Assembly (NCBI GenBank): GCA_947442095.1
Contig: CANEVG010000001.1
Span: forward strand, 1 to 45,758
Length of the DNA: 45,758 nucleotides
DNA from: Sphingomonadaceae bacterium
GTDB taxonomy: Bacteria > Pseudomonadota > Alphaproteobacteria > Sphingomonadales > Sphingomonadaceae
Reading direction: 5' to 3'
Shown: one piece after another, positions 41,345 through 45,758 of the stretch
Numbering within the stretch: the stretch's first letter is position 1
Layout: every line of letters begins with the position of its first letter
Program-made: the position numbers and the translations under genes
Notes under the pieces: generated by a model
What the model was told of the DNA's origin: nothing
Database searches by the model: none
What the model saw: the letters and a program-made list of their open reading frames with translations, nothing else

Positions 41345-42307
41345 TTACGCCAGCGAACCGTCGATCGCTTTGCACGCGGTCAGCAGTTCCTTCACCGCAT
41401 CGACCGACACGCCAAGGTTCGCCTTCGCCGTATCGTCGAGCGCGATCTCGATCACCTTTTCCACGCCGCCCGCGCCGATCAGCACTGGCACGCCGACATA
41501 CATGCCGCTCACGCCGTAGGCACCGTCAACCCAGGCCGCGCAAGGCAGGATGCGCTTCTGGTCACCGAGGTATGCTTCGGCCATCGCGATGCCCGAAGCG
41601 GCGGGTGCGTAGAAGGCTGAGCCGGTCTTGAGCAGCGCGACGATCTCGCCGCCGCCGCCGCGCGTGCGCGTCACGATGTCGTCGATGCGGTCCTGCGTTG
41701 AAGCGCCCATCTTGATGAGATCCGGCACCGGAATCCCCGCCACGGTCGAATAGCTGGTTACCGGCACCATGGTGTCGCCATGCCCGCCGAGCACGAACGA
41801 GGTGACATCGCGCACCGAAACGCCGAATTCCCAAGCGAGGAACGTCGAGAAGCGCGCCGAATCCAGAACGCCCGCCATGCCGACGACCTTGTTGTGCGGC
41901 AGACCCGAAAACTCGCGCAGCGCCCAGACCATCGCATCGAGCGGGTTGGTGATGCAGATCACGAACGCGTCGGGGGCGTTGTTCTTGATGCCTTCGCCCA
42001 CGGCCTTCATCACCGAAAGGTTTATGCCGAGCAGATCATCGCGGCTCATGCCCGGCTTGCGCGGCACGCCTGCGGTCACGATGATCACATCGGCGCCGGC
42101 GATGTCTTTGTAGTCGTTGGTGCCGGTGATCTTGGCGTCAAAACCCTCGACAGGGCCGCACTGCGAAAGATCTAATGCTTTGCCCTGCGGTACGCCTTCG
42201 GCCACGTCGAACAGGACGATATCGCCGAGTTCCTTCTGCGCTGCGAGGTGGGCGAGCGTGCCGCCGATGTTGCCAGCGCCGATCAGCGCGATTTTCTTGC
42301 GAGCCAT
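41345..42307 (-). CDS. mdh: Malate dehydrogenase (LDH-like type)
   Basis: A 320-residue NAD-dependent enzyme interconverting malate and oxaloacetate. The nucleotide motif GAGNIGGTLAHLAA is at 10-23 with NAD-specific Asp34. The mobile loop VPRKPGMSRDDLL carries the substrate arginines, and the catalytic His176 lies in LGGHGDTM. The sequence belongs to the LDH-like group usual in alphaproteobacteria. ATG 42307 (MARKKIALIG) is chosen; the frame is open to 42349. It heads the minus-strand TCA block. sucCD, which often follow mdh in relatives, are not present. Confidence 0.98.
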   Translation of the reverse strand: MARKKIALIGAGNIGGTLAHLAAQKELGDIVLFDVAEGVPQGKALDLSQCGPVEGFDAKITGTNDYKDIAGADVIIVTAGVPRKPGMSRDDLLGINLSVMKAVGEGIKNNAPDAFVICITNPLDAMVWALREFSGLPHNKVVGMAGVLDSARFSTFLAWEFGVSVRDVTSFVLGGHGDTMVPVTSYSTVAGIPVPDLIKMGASTQDRIDDIVTRTRGGGGEIVALLKTGSAFYAPAASGIAMAEAYLGDQKRILPCAAWVDGAYGVSGMYVGVPVLIGAGGVEKVIEIALDDTAKANLGVSVDAVKELLTACKAIDGSLA

Positions 42308-42537
42308 GGCTTTCGCGATCCTTTCCCGGGTGTGCGGGACAATTGGCAACCACCTTGGCGGTCAAAGCCCGCCGAAAAGGACCTCCCGCGTCCCGCATGA
42401 CGGGAAGGATTCCAAGCGGATGACCCGCGCCCTAAGCCCGCCGCCCGGCGATTGCAAGGCGCAAAACCCACTATGACAGGGTTTTTATGATAACAGTTTG
42501 CAATAGCATTAATTCGGATTTGTCCACAGGGCAGGGC

Positions 42538-42948
42538 TCAGCGTCCGCCCATCTGCCGCGCGGCAAAGCTGCGTGCCGCGGTTCTGGCCAAGGCCCCGTC
42601 GAACGTCGCGCAGACCTCCAGCCACCACGCCACGCCTTCCTGATCGCCCACATCGGCTGCGATCTCCGCCGCCTCGCAGGCGCGCAGCCCCGCCGAAAGC
42701 CCGTGCGCGGCAAACATCCGCAGCGCCGCTTCGAGCATGGCGTGGCCGTGCGAGGTGATATCGTCGTTCGCGCCTGCACAGGTCGCCCCATGGCCAGCCC
42801 GATGGCCAGCCCGATGGCCAGCCCGATGGCCAGCCCGATGGCCAGCATTGTCATTCGCGGGGCGGCACACCGGCAAGTCCCGCAGGCGGCTCCTGCCCCA
42901 CATCAGGCAAGGCGAAACAATCCCGTAGCGCGGGGCAAAGTGCAGCAT
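42538..42948 (-). CDS. Hypothetical protein with an HRAG tetrapeptide repeat
   Basis: A 136-residue protein. The C-terminal half (MLEAALRMFAAHGLSAGLRACEAA, VAWWLEVCATFDGALAR) forms helices and reads as real protein. The N-terminal half contains four-residue AGHR repeats encoded by a 12-bp tandem array and the PANDNA motif common in alphaproteobacterial small proteins. GGAG is 9 bp before ATG 42948; ATG 42903 is an alternative. In another frame the same array gives a hydrophobic LAIG repeat, but the rest of that frame is not protein-like. Function unknown. Confidence 0.6.
   Translation of the reverse strand: MLHFAPRYGIVSPCLMWGRSRLRDLPVCRPANDNAGHRAGHRAGHRAGHRAGHGATCAGANDDITSHGHAMLEAALRMFAAHGLSAGLRACEAAEIAADVGDQEGVAWWLEVCATFDGALARTAARSFAARQMGGR
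42790..42849. repeat. 12-bp tandem repeat ATGGCCAGCCCG, 4 perfect + 1 diverged
   Basis: Four exact copies (42790-42837) and a fifth ending in CATT (42838-42849) follow head to tail. The unit is a multiple of three and stays open in several frames on both strands (HRAG, LAIG and MASP repeats). Exact copies point to recent slippage, so the number is likely to vary between strains. Confidence 0.97.
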
Positions 42949-43132
42949 CGGGGATCTCTCCTGAATGACAAGCGGCGGTGCCGCCCGATCGGTGAAGCAC
43001 GCTCTAGCACTGCACCATGAACGCCGGGTTGGGGCTTAGGGTAAAGCCGAAGCTAACCGTGCATAGGCGCAAACAAATATCGCAAAACAAGCGCTTTAGT
43101 TGCCGCTCGCCGGTTCAGTCACCGCCCGGCGG

Positions 43133-44437
43133 TCAGTTGCCGCCGGGCTGCGCGATCCACTTGCCCGCGTTCTCGTAGGCCGGGTTTACCGCCGATCCGC
43201 TGGGCAAGCCCCCACCGGCGCGGTACAGCGCATCGCCGCCCCGCGCTTCCACCGCCGGCGCAAACTTCACCCCGGCGCCTTGCGGTGCTGGCTTGCCTAC
43301 AGCCCCGTAACCCGGCGCCCCATAACCCGGAGCACTATAGTTTGGCAGGGGCACTTGCCCAAACGACGCGCTGGTTGCAGCGCTTGGCTCCGCCTGCGCC
43401 GCCTTCAGCGCCTCAAGCCGCCCGGCCTCGAACGCCTTTTCCAGCGTAATCGGATCGGCCACGTCGGCGGCCGCCGGATTCCAGGTGCGCGGATGTGGCG
43501 CTGCCACGGGTTCGCCGCCGCTATAGACCGAAAAAAACGCGGCAGGCCGCCCCGCCGCGCCGCTCCAGCGATAGAACCGGTGCGCGCCGATCGTGCCGAT
43601 GAACGCCAGGCTGTCGGCCCAGTAGGGATGCACCGCGTTGGTGTGATAATGCGTCGCCAGCCCCACAGGTGCATAGACCTGCCCCGCCAGCGCATCCGCC
43701 GCCACGCGCCGCGCCCGCTCCCAGAACACCGCCATCGGCCTCCGCGCCAGCGATCCGTCGCAGGCAAAGCTGAACTGGCACGATGGCCGCTCGGATCCCT
43801 GATAGACCACGCCGCACACCGTGTTCGGCCAGGCCGGATGCGCCACGCGGTTGAGCACGACCTGCGCCACCGCGCGCTGCCCGGCGTCCGGCTCGCTCGC
43901 CGCCTCGTAATAGATCGCCGTTGTCAGGCATTGCATCGCGCGCGCCCGGTCAAGGCTCGTCCCGCGCGCCGCTAGGGGCCGGGCGGCCGGTCCGCTTCCC
44001 GTTGCGGGGATGCTGTCATCGCGGTGAATCGCCGAGATTTGCGCATCCCATGCGCTGCGGGCGGCATGGGGCGCGAGCATCCCGGTGTCCTCGCTTGCCA
44101 CATAATAGAACGCCGATCCCGGAAAACTGTCGCCCGGACGTTCGAACGGTTGCAACCCCGATCGCGCCTGCGCAGTGCTCAGTCCGCCGGTCTCGCCGCT
44201 GCCCAGCCATAGCGCTAGCCCTGCAGCGAGTAGCGCTGCCATTCCGGCCCATCGCCAAGATCGCCCCTCCCGCTTGCGGGAAGGGCCGGGGGAGGGCTTG
44301 CTGGAAAATCCCACCGGCACCGGCTCGGGCACTGGCTCAAACACCTGCCCCACAATCATGCGCGGCGCTTCCACCGGCCGGGCGTTCATCGCCTCGGGCG
44401 GCAGTTTCACCGGCCGGTAGTCAATGATCAGCGGCAT
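43133..44437 (-). CDS. Cell-wall hydrolase, SleB type (Hydrolase_2)
   Basis: A 434-residue protein. A cytoplasmic N-terminal segment of about 60 residues is followed by one membrane helix (WAGMAALLAAGLALWLGS, 63-80). The catalytic Hydrolase_2 domain spans about 165-270. Its key acids are Glu178 and Glu182 (AIYYEAASEPDAGQRAVAQVVLNR), followed by NTVCGVVYQGSERPSCQFSFACDG and GLATHYHTNAVHPYW. Such enzymes are lytic transglycosylase-like hydrolases of peptidoglycan. The C-terminal tail is Pro/Gly/Tyr-rich (YSAPGYGAPGYGA). ATG 44437 is used; the frame runs back to 44530. Residues 45-61 are encoded by a REP-like sequence. Confidence 0.9.
   Translation of the reverse strand: MPLIIDYRPVKLPPEAMNARPVEAPRMIVGQVFEPVPEPVPVGFSSKPSPGPSRKREGRSWRWAGMAALLAAGLALWLGSGETGGLSTAQARSGLQPFERPGDSFPGSAFYYVASEDTGMLAPHAARSAWDAQISAIHRDDSIPATGSGPAARPLAARGTSLDRARAMQCLTTAIYYEAASEPDAGQRAVAQVVLNRVAHPAWPNTVCGVVYQGSERPSCQFSFACDGSLARRPMAVFWERARRVAADALAGQVYAPVGLATHYHTNAVHPYWADSLAFIGTIGAHRFYRWSGAAGRPAAFFSVYSGGEPVAAPHPRTWNPAAADVADPITLEKAFEAGRLEALKAAQAEPSAATSASFGQVPLPNYSAPGYGAPGYGAVGKPAPQGAGVKFAPAVEARGGDALYRAGGGLPSGSAVNPAYENAGKWIAQPGGN
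44263..44301. repeat. REP-like repeat, copy 8, within a coding region
   Basis: CCCCTCCCGCTTGCGGGAAGGG is an inverted repeat followed by CCGGGGGAGGGCTTG, the same composition as the intergenic copies. Here it is inside the hydrolase gene and translates in frame as SKPSPGPSRKREG, just before the membrane helix. Confidence 0.75.
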
Positions 44438-44571
44438 AGAACAAAGGGACTCGCAAGGATGCATGGCAGCGCTATGCCCTTTGCAACAGCCCCGCACGCC
44501 AGCATTTCTCCGCGTCCCGCTTAGGCACACCCACCTGCCATCCGGTTAACGCGGACCTCGTTCTTGCAAGT

Positions 44572-44640
44572 GCTTCCCCGGAAATGGGGTGGGGGACCGC
44601 CCGAGGAGTGGCGGAGGGGTCTTGCCCCAAAGTGCAGGTC
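44572..44640. repeat. REP-like repeat, copy 9, upstream of the riboswitch
   Basis: TTCCCCGGAAATGGGGTGGGGG, GACCGCCCGAGGAGTGGC and GGAGGGGTCTTGCCCC follow the same pattern as copies 5-7. AGGAGTGG can also pair with CCACTCCT at 44647-44654, giving a larger stem just before the riboswitch. Confidence 0.65.
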
Positions 44641-44662
44641 CCGCTACCACTCCTTGCGACGC

Positions 44663-44835
44663 CACCGGTGCCCGCGAGAGCGGGCTAAGAGGGAATCCGG
44701 ACAAATCTTCAATGATTTGGCCCCGGAGCTGCCCCCGCAACTGTGCCCGGTTAGCGCCCTGTCCACTATGCCACTGGGAAACCGGGAAGGCGGGCAGGGG
44801 GCAATGACCCGGGCGAGCCAGGAAACCTGCCGGTG
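44663..44835 (+). promoter_or_regulatory. Cobalamin (B12) riboswitch
   Basis: The hallmark blocks appear in order: GAGGGAATCCGG at 44689-44700, GCTGCCCCCGCAACTGT near 44729, CCACTGGGAA near 44771 followed by GGGAAGGCGGGCAGGG. The B12 box AGCCAGGAAACCTGCC is at 44816-44831. CACCGG (44663-44668) and CCGGTG (44830-44835) close the outer stem. It lies 120 bp ahead of a BtuB-like receptor gene, so adenosylcobalamin should switch that gene off. Confidence 0.95.
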
Positions 44836-44909
44836 TGTGGTCGTTCCGCGGCCGGGCGGGGTGTACCGGGCGTATGCGTGACAGTGCGTGCCCTATGGCC
44901 CCGCGCACT

Positions 44910-44945
44910 CTCCCGCCATGGACGGCAACGTCCATGGGCCGGGAG
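44910..44945 (+). promoter_or_regulatory. Ribosome-site-masking hairpin (riboswitch expression platform)
   Basis: CTCCCG-CCATGGAC (44910-44923) pairs with GTCCATGG-(GC)-CGGGAG (44930-44945) around GGCAAC. The 3' arm contains the GGGAG ribosome site of the receptor gene, 9 bp before ATG 44955. The stem would hide the site, so control is probably at translation initiation rather than termination. Confidence 0.75.
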
Positions 44946-44954
44946 AAACTCTGT

Positions 44955-45758
44955 ATGAAAAATCTGTATCTTACCGCCGTGGCTTCGTGCGCTTTGGCTT
45001 CTTGCGTTCTTGCAACCCCTGTTTTCGCGCAGGAAAGAGATATCATTGTGCTCGATGATCGAACTGATCCCGATCAAATCACCGTTATTGCCACCGGCAA
45101 CCCCCAGCGCATCGACCAGACCGGCCAGCCCATCACCGTTCTAACCGCCGCCGATTTGGGCCGCCTGCAAGGCCCCGACATCACACGCGCGCTCGAACAG
45201 GTCCCCGGCCTTACGCTGAGCCGCAACGGCGGCCCCGGCGCGTTCACCGGCGTGCGCCTGCGCGGCGCAGACTCAGAGCAAGTCCTCGTTCTTATCGACG
45301 GCGTCCGCGTCGAAGACGTCGCCGCTCCCGGCGCGGGCTTCGATTTCGGCACGCTCACCAGCGGCGGCATCGAACGTATCGACGTGCTGCGCGGCTCGAA
45401 TTCGGTTACTTGGGGCAGCGCCGCATTGGGCGGCGTCATCGCCATTACGTCGAAGGAATTGAACGGCATCGAAGCCAGCGCCGAAGGTGGCAGCCGCGGC
45501 AGTTTCGCGGGCGATGCTACCGCTGGCCTCGCCAAAGACAGCCACGCCATATCGCTCACTGGCGGCTACATGACCACCGACGGGGTTAGCGCAGCTGCTG
45601 TGGGAAGTGAACCCGATGGCGGCCGCCAATGGCGCGTCGGCGGCAAGGCAAGGTTCGATTTGCTCCCTGGCCTGTCGCTTGTCGCCAATGCCCGCTACGC
45701 TCACACCCGCACCGAAATCGACGGCTTCCCTGCGCCTGCTTTCAGCTTCGCCGATACC
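44955..45758 (+). CDS. btuB: BtuB-like TonB-dependent receptor (5' part)
   Basis: The first 268 codons of an outer-membrane receptor; the frame is still open at the window end. It has a signal peptide ending PVFAQ and a TonB-box-like DQITVIATG. The plug domain follows with QPITVLTAADL, LEQVPGLTLSRNGG, GVRLRGADSEQVLVLIDGVRV, ERIDVLRGSNSVTWGSAALGGVIAI; the first barrel strands come after. The cobalamin riboswitch upstream marks it as the likely vitamin B12 (or corrinoid) receptor. Barrel and C terminus are not visible here. Confidence 0.93.
   Translation, partial: MKNLYLTAVASCALASCVLATPVFAQERDIIVLDDRTDPDQITVIATGNPQRIDQTGQPITVLTAADLGRLQGPDITRALEQVPGLTLSRNGGPGAFTGVRLRGADSEQVLVLIDGVRVEDVAAPGAGFDFGTLTSGGIERIDVLRGSNSVTWGSAALGGVIAITSKELNGIEASAEGGSRGSFAGDATAGLAKDSHAISLTGGYMTTDGVSAAAVGSEPDGGRQWRVGGKARFDLLPGLSLVANARYAHTRTEIDGFPAPAFSFADT

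Noticed and set aside
42790..42849. Possible CRISPR array
   Set aside because: Units are 12 bp and contiguous with no spacers, so this is a simple tandem repeat. No cas genes are present.
42471..42854. Minus-strand frame starting with a hydrophobic LAIG repeat
   Set aside because: Only the tandem array looks like a membrane segment; the rest is Arg/Cys/Pro-rich shadow sequence. The frame with AGHR repeats has the better ribosome site and C-terminal half.

Overview
The window is a high-GC (roughly two thirds G+C) stretch of bacterial chromosome that looks like a sphingomonad (Alphaproteobacteria, Sphingomonadales; Novosphingobium/Sphingopyxis/Erythrobacter-type). The pointers are a CrtZ-type carotenoid hydroxylase, the mdh/sucA/sucB/lpd TCA block, two DUF805 proteins, a B12-controlled TonB receptor, frequent 4-bp ATGA/GTGA gene overlaps and a recurrent C/G-rich intergenic repeat. 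The genus cannot be fixed from the sequence alone. It reads as ordinary chromosome: no prophage, integrase, transposase, rRNA or CRISPR array is visible. The mobile-type sequences are one MITE-like element and a family of REP-like repeats.

Layout. 1-4.1 kb: tRNA-Thr, a DUF429-like protein with rarA (minus), then a YqjI-like metal-type PadR regulator with a DUF2218 gene behind a perfect AAGATATATCTT palindrome, and a shortened membrane protein. 4.1-8.6 kb (minus): a GT4 glycosyltransferase, two paralogous secreted glycine-zipper proteins, a monohaem cytochrome c and a TPR protein. The last two face a type II quinohaemoprotein (PQQ) dehydrogenase at 8.9-11.1 kb whose metal-ligand positions are unusual. 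11.2-19.3 kb: typA/bipA, a ybbA-ybbP-like ABC exporter divergent from a tesA-like lipoprotein esterase and bracketed by two DUF805 paralogues, then recF.

19.4-24.9 kb: a VOC protein, then the phage-shock region. pspF (minus) faces a GG-N10-GC sigma-54 promoter that drives an unnamed 57-aa membrane peptide, pspA, pspB, pspC and four more small genes. Each of the four has one N-terminal membrane helix; three carry a PspB-like (V)LERI-x-TD coiled-coil motif and the fourth a weaker form. The run ends in a strong hairpin, followed by sufE and ybaN. This enlarged psp operon is the best candidate here for an under-described system: it looks like an envelope-stress complex with a family of PspB-like subunits.

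24.9-35.5 kb: a 283-bp MITE-like element whose edge supplies the crtZ stop codon; leuC and leuD separated by a vapBC toxin-antitoxin pair, an OmpA-type protein and a small membrane protein; a quinone oxidoreductase; DUF2147 and TRIC-type membrane proteins; a PAS-GGDEF-EAL-PilZ cyclic-di-GMP protein; and a PepSY protein. 35.5-42.3 kb (minus): mdh, sucA, sucB and lpd, encoding malate dehydrogenase and all three subunits of 2-oxoglutarate dehydrogenase; sucCD are absent from the block. 42.5-45.8 kb: a small protein with a 12-bp tandem repeat, an SleB-type cell-wall hydrolase carrying a REP-like sequence in frame, and a cobalamin riboswitch with a ribosome-site-masking hairpin ahead of a BtuB-like receptor that runs off the window end.
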